Source: Antedon mediterranea
Taxonomy: Eukaryota > Echinodermata > Crinoidea > Comatulida > Antedonidae
Direction of reading: 5' to 3'
Length of the DNA stretch: 64,000 nucleotides
Assembly (NCBI RefSeq): GCF_964355755.1
Contig: NC_092670.1
Coordinates: 6,845,001 to 6,909,000 of the forward strand
Each line of letters opens with the position of its first letter. Positions within the stretch are counted from its first letter, which is position 1. A model generated the notes under the pieces. It saw nothing but the letters and a program-made list of their open reading frames with translations. It had not been told where the DNA came from and searched no databases. The position numbers and the translations under genes are program-made. Below, piece after piece: positions 22,483 to 33,972 of this stretch.

Positions 22483-23161
22483 GTAATACTTGTATTTGAT
22501 AAATATTTTAAAAAATCTATTTCCCACTGCAAGTTCCAATATAATAGCATAAACAGTATATTAAACCGAGTTAAAATATTCTATATTTTGTTCTAAAAAT
22601 TACTCTTTGGACTAAAAATACGTTATGAAAATATTTGTTTTGATATTAGGCTTGACACCCAAGTAATATAAAACTGATATTCTGACTTCAACACTTGCTA
22701 TAGTTTATGTAGACTACCTACAGCCACATATTCTGGTATGAGTATGGGGAGTATGTATAGCCATACTAACCGCATGTGATTTATTTTGATGTTCCGGTTC
22801 ATAACTTTTGCATCTAAACCGTATAAAACCAATTGCTATTAATTCATTAAAAACGATAAAGGTTAATGGTTAATACTGAATTCAAGCATCTTATTATGTA
22901 AATATACCTGTATTTTAACCACTTTAAACACCTACTTTTAATTTTTACAAATGTACTTATATGTATATAACTGTTAACCTACCTTCATGGAGAGCGGACA
23001 CGAATAAAATAGTGCTGCGGAAAGTGTCCTAAATCCGACCAAATTGGACTTTAATTACTAGTTATCGACCATATTGAGAATTATAGACGCACAGTCTCAA
23101 CGAATTATATATTTTGTGATTTATTTTGCTCTATTTTACTGGTTTTCGTAATTTTAAAACC

Positions 23162-23866
23162 ATGACTACCACCGAGGCCAGTAGTAGACGAACCCGCAGT
23201 AGCCAACCGGACCAGCCACCTGTAGAAAATGAGGTAAACATGCATACTTTGCATGCATTGTTAACCAAATTAGACGCTGATATGAACTCCCGGTTTGACG
23301 CGCTAGCGTCTCAAATGACCAAGGTTAATGCAGACATTAAAGGCATTCGAACTGATATGGCCGACTTGGAGACAGTGGTGAAGCATATGGACAAAGATAT
23401 TCTTGAAATTAAGGAGGAAATCATACCAAAGTTGGAGTCGGAACTTAAGGATAAAATTCAAGAGCTGAATGCTAGCAGGTTAAAGTTGGAGTTTTACAGT
23501 AAAAAAGCAAATTTATTGTTCTTTAACATCCCTCAATCCAGTGCAAGTGAGGACACCGAGAATGTCCTACGGAAGATGCTGACCAAAGTAAACACCGCTG
23601 CTGACGATATCGAGTTTGCAAATGTCCACCGTCTGCCTACCAAGTCTGTAACGACTACTAAGCCCATCATAGCAAAATTTCTTAAAATGAAGGATCGCGA
23701 GGCCGTTTTGAATTACATTTTTCGCGCTAAGCTGAACATCGCTGGGAAACCGGTTGTTGCTGTTCCACATCTGCCTACAGCCATGCAACAGGAACGGAAA
23801 AGGCTCATTCCAATTCGAAACAAGCTGATAGACAGTGACAAGGTAATATGGAAAGAGAATTTGTAA
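23162..23866 (+). CDS. LINE D ORF1 (coiled-coil, RRM-like RNA-binding protein)
   Basis: 234 residues, intact, ATG in the context AAACCATGA. The N-terminus is Ser/Arg/Thr-rich (residues 1-25). A coiled coil spans about residues 30-105, with heptad-like L/M/I spacing. An RRM-like domain follows from about 110 (KKANLLFFNIPQS, VHRLPTK, PIIAKFLKMKDREAVL), then a basic C-terminal domain. This is the plan of L1-type ORF1 proteins, which bind element RNA as trimers. It is the only intact frame of this element. The unit B copy is truncated by a deletion. Confidence 0.75.
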   Translation: MTTTEASSRRTRSSQPDQPPVENEVNMHTLHALLTKLDADMNSRFDALASQMTKVNADIKGIRTDMADLETVVKHMDKDILEIKEEIIPKLESELKDKIQELNASRLKLEFYSKKANLLFFNIPQSSASEDTENVLRKMLTKVNTAADDIEFANVHRLPTKSVTTTKPIIAKFLKMKDREAVLNYIFRAKLNIAGKPVVAVPHLPTAMQQERKRLIPIRNKLIDSDKVIWKENL

Positions 23867-24381
23867 ATTGTTTACTATTCTTTTAACATTAACTCATTTT
23901 TTAACTTAGAAACGCCGGACGGTAGTCGTTTTATTTGCAATTTTCAACACTTAATTTATTTCATGAACTTCCCAACTGTTTAATGAACTTCCGTACTGTT
24001 TAGAATGAGAATCGTTTATTTTCCTTTATTTGTTGAACTACGCAAAGCCGGCAGTACTGTATGGAGTGAGAAACTGTAAATTGTTTGTATTTCCATTCTT
24101 ACATTAAGTAATTATTTCATAATTTTTAAAATGCAAGTAGTATGAGATTTCATTGATTTTTCTATCTGTCCACACGTTAAATTCAAACATCACATGTACC
24201 TTTCCCCAGTAACACATTGTTCTTGTCCTCTTCGTTTTTCACTTTTTGCCTAGATAAGTATATGTGTTTAAGTGTGTATAATATGTTATATGTTGGCATG
24301 GTACTCTTTTTTTTACATATATATTTCATTATGCGTTATACTTAATGACCTATTACATTCCATTTTATATTATTCAAGTAA

Positions 24382-27300
24382 ATGACTAACTATTGTAATT
24401 GCTGTTCAAAAGACATTAGAAGTCATCAGTCAACGATTGTAATATTTGTAACTCTTTTTACCATACACATTGTATTTATACCGATGTTAATGCTAATGAG
24501 GACTGGTTTTGTTTTCAATGTACTGGAAATGTCTTTCCTTTCAACCATTACATTGATGACGATGAATTTAAATTTGCTTTATTCAGTCTTAATAATACCC
24601 TTGAATATAATAGAATGTTAAATCTGAAATTTAATCCATTTGTCTTTAACGATGTGATAAATAACTATAATAATTTAATTGATTATGACATACCACATTC
24701 ATGTTCTTATACCTTTGATCATAACATCTCAGCTACATGTGAAAAGGACTTTTCCATCTTACATATAAATCCACGAAGTTTCAATAAAAACGTTGATCTG
24801 ATTAGCACGTTCCTCACTAGTTTAAGGCATACCTTTTCGATTCTAACTTTATCAGAAACCTGGTTTAAAGAAGATGGTTCCAATTTAATCCACATAGATA
24901 ACTATAACTTGGTTAATACACCACGCTGTGGAAGAAGTAGTGGTGGTGTTGCTATCTATGTTCATAATACAATCTCATTTCGAATCCGGAATGATTTAAA
25001 ATTAATTGACAAACCGTCTGAGCACTTTGATCATTCTGAATCTATCTTTATCGAAATAACAGTTCCCGGTAGGAAAAACATTGTCGTTGGCAATATCTAT
25101 CGTGCTCATCGTACCAATATTGAAAAAAAATTTTATGATCTTACAAATTGTCTCACAAAAATTAATACTGAAGAAAAACAATGTTATATATCCGGTGATT
25201 TTGATCTTGACCTTCTACATTCTAATGACAATCACATTATTAATGAGTTCCTCTCTATTTTTTATAACCATAATATGTTTCCTCTTATCGATAGACCCAC
25301 CAAAATTACCCCTTCAACAGCTTCCTTAATTGATAAAATTTTCACTAACGTTTTTACTCATTATATAAAATCGGGTGTTGTTATTGCCGATGTTTGTGAT
25401 CATTATCCTGTTTACCAAATCACTAAATCAACTCCAATTAGCAACGCAAATACCTCGAATAAAATTCCCACTCGTTTATTTAACCAAACTAGAATTCAAC
25501 ACTTTTTTGAAAATTTAAGCTTGGTTGATTGGAGTTGTATTACTGATCTTGATTCTTCTGACCATGCATATAATGTTTTCATCCATAAATTCACAGAGGT
25601 CTACAATGTACATTTTACCATCTCTAAACATTCCAACAACAATTCCCGGCGTCGTTGTATTCCTCAAAAACCTTGGATTTCTTCGGCGATCCTAAAATCA
25701 ATAACTCGAAAAGATAAATTATACAAAAAGTATGCAAGTAACCCTACTGAATCCAACAAAACGTCTTATGTTAATTATCGTAATAAACTTACTTCTTTAA
25801 TAAGGATTTCTAAACAGCAGTATTATGCTGAAAAGCTTGAGGAAACAAAATTTAATTCAAAACAGACTTGGAATGTTCTCAATAACATTATGGGTAGACA
25901 AAGCAATAAACACATATCATCATTTTTTTAAATAAATGATATACATATATCTGATTCTCAAATTATTGCTGATAACTTTAATAAATACTTTGTCAACATT
26001 GGTCCCGAATGCCTACGTAAAATTCCTCAATCTGATATTACTTTTAATTATTTTATAAATAACATAAAATCACCCGTTAGCTCTCTGTTTTTTTTTACCA
26101 ACTGATAAAGATGAAGTACTCACAATATTCAGAAATCTGAAATCTGGTGCTAGCAGCGGTTTCGATGACATTAAACCAGATATTATTAATCTGTTGGGGA
26201 ATTAATAGCATCTCCACTTGTTCATATTTTTAATTTATCACTAGCTACCGGTTTTGTCCCGGAGAAGCTGAAAATTGCCAAGATAATTCCCGTCTTCAAA
26301 CATGGTGAGACTGATAAATTTAGCAATTATAGGCCCATCTCGGTACTGCCCGTTTTCTCCAAAGTTTTAGAACGCATAATTCATAAGAGACTCTAATTAT
26401 TTTTCTCGATTTAATTTATTGCAAGAGAACCAAATTGGTTTCCGCCCAAACATGTCTACTGAAATGGCTGTTCTACAAGCATATGATAAAATAATCTGTG
26501 AATTACATATGAAAAAGCATGTTCTTGGGATATTTCTGGACCTTTCAAAGCCCTTTGACACCGTTAATCACGACATTCTCCTGTCTAAACTACAGCATTA
26601 TGGTATACGTGGTCTTGCCTTTTATTGGTTCAGAAGTTGCCTGACGGATAGAAAGCAATATATTTCTTTTAATTATCATATCCACAGGGCTCAATTTTAG
26701 GCCCGCTACTCTTTATTATTTACATTAATGATTTAACAAACATCTGTAAACATTCCAATCTTATTTTATATGCAGACACTAACCTTTTAATTTCAGATAA
26801 TGTTTTAAACCGTCTAGTTGATAATGTTAATTCCGATCTCTCGACTATCTCGAGTTGGTTTAAAGCAAATAAGTTATCGCTTAATGCTAATAAAACTAAT
26901 TATATGATTTTTAAGAACAGATATAGTAACCGTGTTTACAATGACCTTAACATTTTCATTGATAATAATAACATCTCTCGTGTAACTAGTTGTAAATTTC
27001 TTGGTGTAATAATGGACGAATGCTTAACCTGGAATCAACATACAATCCATATTGCAAACTTAGTTTCAAAATATTATGGTATTCTTTTTAGGCTAAAACC
27101 AATTTTACATGTCAATGTTCTATCATCCTTATACAAGACTCTAGTCCTTTCTCATATTCAATATTGCAGCTTGATTTGGGCTGACCACAATAACTGTCGC
27201 CTTGAAACTGTTTATCGCAAACAAAAGCGCATAATGCGTTTATGCACAAATTCTCAATTCCTTGAGCATTCACCACCATTATTTGCTAGTCTTAACAACT

Positions 27301-27583
27301 TAACTTAACTTCATAAGGTGTTTTCATGTACACATTTAAGAATAATTTATTTTCAGCTAACTTTTCTAATTATTTTGTTAGAGTGAACTCAGTTCATAAT
27401 TATGGCATCAGGTCATTTGATACTTATCGTCCTTATAATTTTGTTACCGATATGGGCAGAAACACTATCAGAGGACATGGTCCAATTTTATGGAACAGTA
27501 TTGATGCTTCTATTCGTAATTCATCATCTGTCGAAGTATTTAAAAAGTTGTATAAAAATAATTTGCTCTTAACTTATCAATGA
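24382..27583 (+). pseudogene. LINE D ORF2 (PHD finger-endonuclease-RT), broken (unit A)
   Basis: The N-terminus encodes a PHD-like C4HC3 finger (CNCC, then after a one-base frameshift near 24435 CNICNSFYHTHC and WFCFQC). The endonuclease at 24615-25931 has LSETWF, GGVAIYV, GNIYR and DHYPV. The usual GDFN reads GDFD, one altered catalytic-site residue. RT pieces in several frames follow: NYRPISVLPVFSK, QIGFRPNMSTEMAVL, SKPFDTVNHDILL, GPLLFIIYINDL, and YADT where YADD is expected. The C-terminus is at 26904-27583. Multiple stops and frameshifts make it non-functional. Confidence 0.78.
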
Positions 27584-27879
27584 GTGTTACAAATATGTTT
27601 ACATTTACATCTTTGAGTTCATATGCCAACATGTTTAGCTAGTATTGTCTCGTCCTGTGCTTCAATTATGTTTGTATCATGTATTAATTATTTTGTTAAG
27701 GTGGCCAAATACTGTACGAGCTTTGCTCTTTTTTGGTCATCCTTCCATTTTTGCTTATATTCATTACACTTGTTTATATTGGAAAATAAAAACTGAAACT
27801 GAATAATATATTCACCAATGAGAATTTAAATAAACGTGAGATGAGGATGAGGAGATCTGTAAAAATGAGAAAAAAGTTG

Positions 27880-27945
27880 CCACAACCGAGATTCTGAACC
27901 TTCTGCGTGATATGCAGATGTCCTAACCATTATACCATTATCCTG
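27880..27945 (-). pseudogene. tRNA-Asp-like SINE head (unit A)
   Basis: On the - strand: an A-box-like GGTATAATGGTTAGGAC, a perfect 5-bp anticodon stem TCTGC/GCAGA with loop ATATCAC, and a B-box-like GGTTCAGAATC. The loop matches the tRNA-Asp loop with GTC changed to ATC. The acceptor stem does not pair, and an AT-rich tail follows, so this is a SINE or tRNA pseudogene rather than a working tRNA. Two weaker related stretches (GAGAAAAAGTCGCC..., GATGAAAAGTCG...) follow at 28425 and 28585. Confidence 0.5.
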
Positions 27946-28095
27946 TCATGGTATTGTTCAAACTCTTTAACACTCTCGGCGGGGTATGGCGGAAATGAAT
28001 AGTCCATCAAATATACGCACGCGCACCAGAGATCAAATAAATACGCCCTCATCTTTTCAGTATTTTTATTCACGAATCGGGATCTCTAAACAGAG

Positions 28096-28340
28096 GAGTG
28101 ACTGAGAGATTGGAATGTTCCATCCATGGAAGACAGTATATACCACGCTCGGAAAAACACCCTATTTGGTTGGGGCAAATCGTTGAACCTAAATTAGTTT
28201 TATTTGTCAATAACTACTTATTCAACGCGATTTAATTAGTAAACAGGGTTACAACAGGTGGTTAAAATCAGTACCGAAAATACAAACCAACTTTTTATAC
28301 CATCGAGTAAAAATTCTAAAAGTAACGCGTGATTTACCGA
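28096..28340. repeat. Dispersed inverted repeat Z, left arm (unit A)
   Basis: The reverse complement recurs at 31267-31723 with an extra 200-bp insertion. Matching anchors include GACTGAGAGATTGG, ACACCCTATTTGG, GGGCAAATCGTTGAACC, AACAGGGTTACA, GGTGGTTAAAATCAGTACCG and ATACCATCGAGTAAAAATTCTA. Non-coding. Confidence 0.65.
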
Positions 28341-28689
28341 CTTTTGCCAGACAGAACAGAATTCTAAACCGCCCAGTGAAATTTAATTAATTAATTTGAA
28401 ACGGTAAAGATGAGAAAATCTTTTAGAATGAGAAAAAGTCGCCCCAACTGAGATGTCTTAGTCACACTCACACACACAAAGCCTCATGCACTTGGAACAA
28501 GCCTCTACAATATATTCGAGCGCTCTCAAACTCTCAATCATTCCTTAAAACAATATTGACATTTCTAACAGAGTATATTATTAGGATGAAAAGTCGTTCC
28601 AACCAAGTTTAATGCTGTCAAGAGAAATTTTATTAGTTTTTATTTCCTATGTTCAGTATCATAAAAATATTGTGATTTATTTTCTGTAG

Positions 28690-28965
28690 ATAATGTATTG
28701 ACTATTGACTGCCCGACAAACGTCACTTCAAACAATTATATCGGAGAAGAATTTGGTTTAATACAAATTACCACAGATGAAGGGAGTCAAACTGCCACAG
28801 TCACGTGGGATCCTCCTGTGACAAGTGACGATGGAACAGTGACTGTAGTGTCATCACCGTATGAGTCAGGTGACATGATACCAATCGGTACTCACGCAAT
28901 CACCTTTACAGCAATTGGTTCTGCTGGCAACAATGAAACTTGTGACTTTTATATCAAGGTTGAAG
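28690..28965 (+). CDS. HYR domain exon 5 (unit A)
   Basis: A 92-codon phase-1 exon: acceptor TTTCTGTAG|ATAATG and donor GAAG|GTAAAA. Reads DNVLTIDCPTNVTSNNYIG, ATVTWDPPVTSDDGTV, GDMIPIGTHAITFTAIGSAG and CDFYIKVE. It is almost the twin of HYR exon 1 (6997), which puts one HYR of this subtype on each side of the propeller region. It closes unit A; the next exon downstream is the first HYR exon of unit B at 33306, with compatible phase. Confidence 0.85.
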
Positions 28966-29954
28966 GTAAAAATCTGAAAAAAAGTTTTTCATGAATTTTA
29001 TATTGTATCCTTACGGGAAAAAAACACCGATATGAATAATCTTGGAAACTAAAAACTATATACAGTTTAATATATCAAACCATATTTTCAATTATATAAT
29101 GTATGTGGATAATCAAAGTCAGCAAATTATCCAATTAGATAATTTTTTTTTTAATGAAGAACGCATGATCAATCATGACCGTAACACCAAGTGCTCAATT
29201 CTTACAACGCAGCAATGAATCCTTCAGGTCAAACACATTTCTACAAAACCTTTATAGATTAGTTTCTGTTTTGTTTGCGGAAACACGACCTAAGAGGAAT
29301 TATGATATTGTGTTATTTGATTCTAGAATATGGAATGTTTCAATTATAAACACACATGAATGTGCATCAGCATTTCTTTTTAGCAAATAGCTAATTACTA
29401 AATATTGTTCTTGCTTTTTAAGTTCTTCCATTCTCTATTAAAACAAATGTCCTCCGAGCTTGTCTCTCTCTTTATAGCGCCCTTTCCCCTCTCATCTGAG
29501 AAGTGTCTCACTTCTCCAAATTATAATAGAATAATTATTAACCGTATTATTTCAAAAATAATGAATAAATAAATATTAAATGAATAAATAAATACAACTG
29601 TAGAGTAACCGTTTCTCTAAAAACCATGCTGGTAATTTCACAGCTCTGTCACATCTTGTGGTTTCAGGACTAGGTATTGGTTTGTTTATTGTTGGTCAGT
29701 TGTATCTTGTTTAATTTTTGCGATGGCTGGATATATCGTTAAGACGGTTAAACTTTACTTGCGGTATAGAAGAATACTCTGGAGATGTGACTTTAGCAAC
29801 AACTGTCAACTAATTGATTAACTGTCAAATACCACCTGCTGACACAATTAAATCTCTTTTCTAATGAGCATTACAATTATGCAAAGCAATTTGGCTTTTG
29901 GCGTTTTAAATCCCATCCTGAGATTAGCGGTCATCATGGTATAATGGCTTGTCC
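28966..29954. other. Intronic stretch without recognised features (unit A)
   Basis: AT-rich intron. A 71-codon + strand frame at 29175-29390 is kept in unit B, but the units are near-identical so this is no evidence of coding. I see no domain in it. The stretch from 29540 to 29600 is a run of AAATAAAT words. Confidence 0.5.
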
Positions 29955-30420
29955 AAGTACCTTTTCTATACTTCTTGATTTCATAAACTTGTTATTTTTG
30001 CGAAACTTTTAGAAATTAATGAAATATGAGCACCACTATCAATTAATTCACTGACTTTGTGACCTTCTACATGTACCATAATTTGAGCATTAAAACGTTG
30101 TGGAAGACTACTAGAAACATTATCAGAAAGACTATCAGTAACATCGTCTACTATAGACATCCGTGAGGGCTTCAAAATGGATATTAGCCCCTTCAGAAGC
30201 TGACAATCGACCATCATTTCTAGCTACAGTAGTTCTAGTTTTCCGGATGATGATTATGTTTAGGTGTAATATTAAGAGGGCTGCGTCCTTTCATACTCCT
30301 AGGGTAGGCTTACTCTGGTGTCGTGGGTGGGTTAGAAGTGTAAGTATAATTAGAAGACTTGTTCCTGTTGTGTCTTTGTTCAGTTCTTCACTAAGTGAAG
30401 ATCGTCTGAAGTAATCATAC
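29955..30420 (-). mobile_element. LTR-retrotransposon protease fragment (unit A)
   Basis: The - strand frame 30217-29981 encodes a retropepsin start: VHVEGHKVSELIDSGAHISL, with the catalytic D-S-G triad. Upstream (to about 30420, - strand) the sequence is broken and rich in short polar stretches, as expected for a gag/pro boundary. Unit A lacks about 70 bases that continue the protease in unit B. No LTRs were found nearby, so this is an isolated fragment. Confidence 0.6.
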
Positions 30421-30574
30421 TTTTATAATAATTGTCACGTCTCTTTTCACGGTCACCACTACTGTTTGAATGATAACAATAACAATTTCAGTGGGAAAAT
30501 ACTTTAGTATAAGTTAAGTTTAACTATCAAGATCCTCGATATGCCCGGTTTTCGCATTTCAAGTACATTAAACA

Positions 30575-30690
30575 AGGCCAACAGCCATTAGTCGCGTGCT
30601 AAAACGCATGGTGATACCGGACCGACAGACAGACCGACCGACCGACCGATATAGTGAACTATAGAGTCGCGTCCACGCGACTAAAAACAA
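30575..30690 (-). repeat. TCGG/TCTG repeat, inverted copy (unit A)
   Basis: The reverse complement of the repeats at 5425 and 6085: CATTAGTCGCGTGC, GTGATACCGGACCGACAG, then GACCGACC tetramers, then TATAGTGAACTATAGAGTCG and a near-perfect AGTCGCGT/ACGCGACT hairpin. Its unit B counterpart has one more CCGA tetramer. Confidence 0.65.
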
Positions 30691-31266
30691 GATCAAACAA
30701 CCATTGCTTTGCCGGTTGCGACGCAAACATAATCTTGGAGGTAAAGTAATTGATGTTGGTACCTTTTTTTTGAGCAAGTTCATACAACTACTACAGCAGA
30801 CACGTAACTTTGAAAAGGAGTTTAGATTTTTCTTATTTCTGCTAGTTAATGTAATTTTATTTATAACTATATCCAGTGCAGTAGCGTCTATGTTGTTTTT
30901 CTCAAACATGGTTTTCTGCCAATAGCATGGTTGCATGTTGTAAGCCTAGGCCTATATATATAAAGTAAATCGATAAAAAAAGTTGTTGCTTATTTAAATT
31001 AATGTATGTACACATTCTTATATTATATATATTGGCTATTTGTGTGAACATAAAGACAGGATAGAAAACAGCTCATCTATACTGTGTATAAGTAGTCGAA
31101 TAATCTTCCACCGTTCCAGATAACATAATTTATTGAATATACAATTAAATCGGTGGCATATGCTCATACACATAAGAATACAAATACTCAACAAACGGAT
31201 ACAATGGGATCATGCCCAAGAACAATAAAATAATAATCTATATATAAATTTACGTAAGGGCAAAAT

Positions 31267-31723
31267 TCGGTAAATTGCGCCTTACTTATAGAATTTTTAC
31301 TCGATGGTATATAAAGTTGGTTCGTACTTTCGGTACTGATTTTAACCACCTGATGTAACCCTGTTTACTAATTAAATTATGTTAGATAATTAGTTATTGA
31401 CGATTAAAACGAATTTGGGTTCAACGATTTGCCCCAAATAGGGGTGTTTTCCGATCGTGGTATACACTGTCTAATGGATGTCCATCTTGAAAAATACCCG
31501 CCACAAAAATGCGAAGAGGCTTCGCATTTTCCTATCTCCTCCTACGATAATTGTTTTTAATAGCTGAAAACCGGTTGAACAGCTAGAGTACAGCATCATA
31601 ATGTTGAAGACAGGCCGATTTTCTTTAAAAAATACTATTTTGATTTTGATTTTTGATTTAATATACGATTATACAAATGTATTGATTTGCGATGAATGGA
31701 ACATCCCAATCTCTCAGTCTGCC
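31267..31723. repeat. Dispersed inverted repeat Z, right arm (unit A), with hairpin
   Basis: Inverted partner of 28096-28340. About 200 bases (31491-31690) are extra relative to the other arm and include a perfect hairpin at about 31507-31531 (AAAATGCGAAG / CTTCGCATTTT around AGG). The two arms are 3 kb apart and could be one interrupted element or two opposite insertions. Confidence 0.6.
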
Positions 31724-33199
31724 AGAGTTTGGTTTAACACAAGCAGGTAAATTTATGAGCCCTTGGTTTAACACATAGGGTAGGTAAATATATGGGCCCT
31801 TTGAGAATAAACTTGCAATACTTTGACAATACTGTAAATACCTATTAACTATTTTAGGTCCTTATTTGAATCGAGCATTTCTTACTGTTAGATGTAATAT
31901 AAAAATATATACAAATAAACTTTATTACTGAGATTGTGGATAGGCTCTACTGTTAGATATATAAACACATTATTATATACAAATAAACTTTATACTGACA
32001 GTTCCTTCTCAACGTTTGTATTAATTAATAATTACCAGAAATATAAACGTCGTAGTCGTATTTCAATCGATTATGACAGTGACAGTTTTAACAAAGTATT
32101 AAATCGCAAATGTTTTACTGTATTTAGATGTAGGCCTATATTATTTATAGGCCTATAAAACATGAAAGAAATATTTCGTTACTGAGGGGATAAAGGATAT
32201 ATTTAAAAATTGTTCTTCTTTGTACCTATCCGCTTTCTCATCCCTCAACCCTAATGTTACATACAAAACACAAATTGGGTTTCTTTAAATGAGTCCAAAT
32301 CAAAAATTTGGACTCATTTTGTGATAAGTTTCTCCTTCGGAAGTAATTCCCAGGGTGCTAATTTTAGTTGACTACATAAATCATCGTGTCTATTTATTCG
32401 TTTCTGTAAACGACAATGTATTATACTGTAGTCCTGCGGTACGTACATTTGAAATCGCCAGTTTTGTTACGCTGAAATTACTGTGTATTCGAGAACCGTC
32501 TGTGGGTACGACCTAGATGGTCCCATCTAGTAATAATAATTTAAAACGCACCGATGACTGAAAAGCCGATTCCATCCCCTACCGGTGTGTGGTCGCACTT
32601 CACTCTTTAAAAAACCCCCACTGCATTTTTGATAAATATAACTGAGAAATGCAGTAAAAGTAACAAAATTAAAATACAAATTTATAAAAGGGAATTCAAT
32701 AACTGAAATCTTTACATACGGTACATATTTATAAAGTGTCTCTGTAGTTAAAAGATTTCGTTTTTCTCAAACTAATTTGAATATTATTGCTGGAAAGCGG
32801 ATTTTGTTTCCCTTCTTTCTGATAAGTTCTTATAGTTAAGTTACCACAAACAAGTATAGTTTGATTAATTATTCTATGTGACTTTTAATAACAACGTATA
32901 GTTAGGATTTATATTGCGATAATCACAAACCATACGTAAAAATCAAAGGGATCTTTTAGACGTTAAAAACACCGTAATTCGTTTCTTTACAGGTTGTATG
33001 TAAATAAGAAAGTAATTAGCATGATAAAACAACAAGGAACATTTAAAAACAATTTATACATAATTGGAACATTATGACAATAAACAAAGTAAAATATAAT
33101 AGATATTAGTAAAACTGTATTCAGAATAAAAAAATCTATCCAACGATACCAAAAAGTACATTATTTTGGTAAAAATACATTTTGACCTTTTGACCATTA
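31724..33199. other. Intronic non-coding tail of unit A
   Basis: AT-rich. It contains a perfect 12-bp palindrome hairpin at about 32291-32319 (ATGAGTCCAAAT / ATTTGGACTCAT) and several AGGCCTA words near 32135-32155. A 74-codon frame at 31934-32158 has no recognisable domain. Right end of the duplicated unit. Confidence 0.5.
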
Positions 33200-33305
33200 T
33201 TGGTCCTACAAAGATTTGCTCTTGGAGGTCATGATTTTCTTCAATCACTGGGTATAATTTTTACTATAGATATCATTAATTATAATTATTATCTTCATGG
33301 TTTAG

Positions 33306-33560
33306 ATTCAGAAAATCCGGATATTATAGATTGTCCAATGGATATGATTGTTAACACAACAACTGGTGAGGCATTTGCAATCAATGTCACATGGATGGAA
33401 CCGACAGCAACTGATAACTCTGGAGATACTTCTGTACCAGTAGCAGACTACAGTTCTGGTGATAATATGTTTGTAATTGGTGACACAACAGTCCAGTACA
33501 ATGTCTCAGATTCAGCTGATAACTTTAATGATGGCTGTAGTTTTGTTGTCACTGTTGAAG
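33306..33560 (+). CDS. HYR domain exon 3' (unit B, chimeric 5' end)
   Basis: An 85-codon phase-1 exon: acceptor CATGGTTTAG|ATTCAG and donor GAAG|GTAAGT. The first 25 bases read DSENPDII, against DQESPDIF in unit A, and the intron upstream is unrelated. From TTGTCCAATG (33331) on, it is nearly identical to the exon at 16147. So this exon appears to be a hybrid: its first codons come from another HYR exon and the rest from HYR exon 3. It splices in frame from HYR exon 5 of unit A. Confidence 0.85.
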
Positions 33561-33705
33561 GTAAGTGAATGTACATTCTGGAAAGAAATTATTACCAATT
33601 CAGTCACATGACTTTTGTAAGTTCGTTGTTAATATAATCCTTGAAGTACTACTTTTTGGCAGACTTTCTGGCAACATGCCTTTATGTTATTAACATAACA
33701 ATTAT

Positions 33706-33738
<33 letters not shown>

Positions 33739-33775
33739 GAAAGACGCTAGTAAATTACCAACTGAACATTTTATT

Positions 33776-33819
33776 GCACTACAGGCTGTTTCATGAGTAT
33801 GAACTCAATCTTCAGGTGC
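33776..33819 (-). ncRNA. Hammerhead ribozyme motif, PLE left arm
   Basis: Read on the - strand (sense of the PLE ORF, 3' end): stem I GCAC, core CTGAAGA, helix II TGAGT/ACTCA with loop TCAT, core GAAA, stem III CA/TG closed by A-T with loop GCC, cleavage base A, then GTGC closing stem I. All invariant core positions are present. A U-U mismatch sits at the base of helix II, where a G-C pair is usual, so activity may be reduced. Same 44-nt length as the PLE motif at 8279-8322. Confidence 0.65.
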
Positions 33820-33972
33820 TTGGCTCTGAATGATAGTCACAAGTGAATACAAAAAGCTATAATGAAGTCTTAAGGCAAACTGTTTATGTGAACAATAGTA
33901 TGCTAATTAGCAAGTACAACACATCTCTATTTCCTGGACAGTCTATTGTTAACCAAATTCTTATTATCTAAA

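Larger units (their letters stand above)
22980..27802 (+). mobile_element. Near full-length LINE, copy D (unit A)
   Basis: A non-LTR element with a 5' UTR, a coiled-coil ORF1 (23162-23866), a 500-bp spacer, a broken ORF2 (24382-27583) and a 3' UTR ending GGAAAATAAAAACTGAAACT near 27800. It sits in the intron between propeller exon 4 and HYR exon 5. The same insertion with the same ORF2 lesions is in unit B at 53752-58030, so it predates the duplication. Clade by RT motif: Jockey/CR1 group. Confidence 0.8.
16172..33199. repeat. Tandem segmental duplication, unit A
   Basis: A 17-kb block repeated almost base for base at 33331-63499. It carries five gene features in order (HYR3, HYR4, a four-exon propeller, HYR5) plus all old TEs between them. 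Shared TE lesions, such as the same frameshift in the LINE PHD finger, show that those TEs decayed before duplication. The left edge is inside exon HYR3. The right edge is the word TTGACCATTATTGGTC, after which the two flanks differ. Confidence 0.92.

Noticed and set aside
22483-22980. Search for an EGF exon after the propeller
   Set aside because: No exon with six appropriately spaced Cys and phase-1 borders was found before the LINE, nor between the LINE and HYR exon 5.
30163-30414. An 83-codon + strand frame kept in both units
   Set aside because: It is antisense to a retropepsin fragment, and conservation between near-identical units is not evidence of coding.
31934-32158. 74-codon frame duplicated at 62237
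   Set aside because: No recognisable domain and no splice-compatible borders; present in both units only because the block is duplicated.
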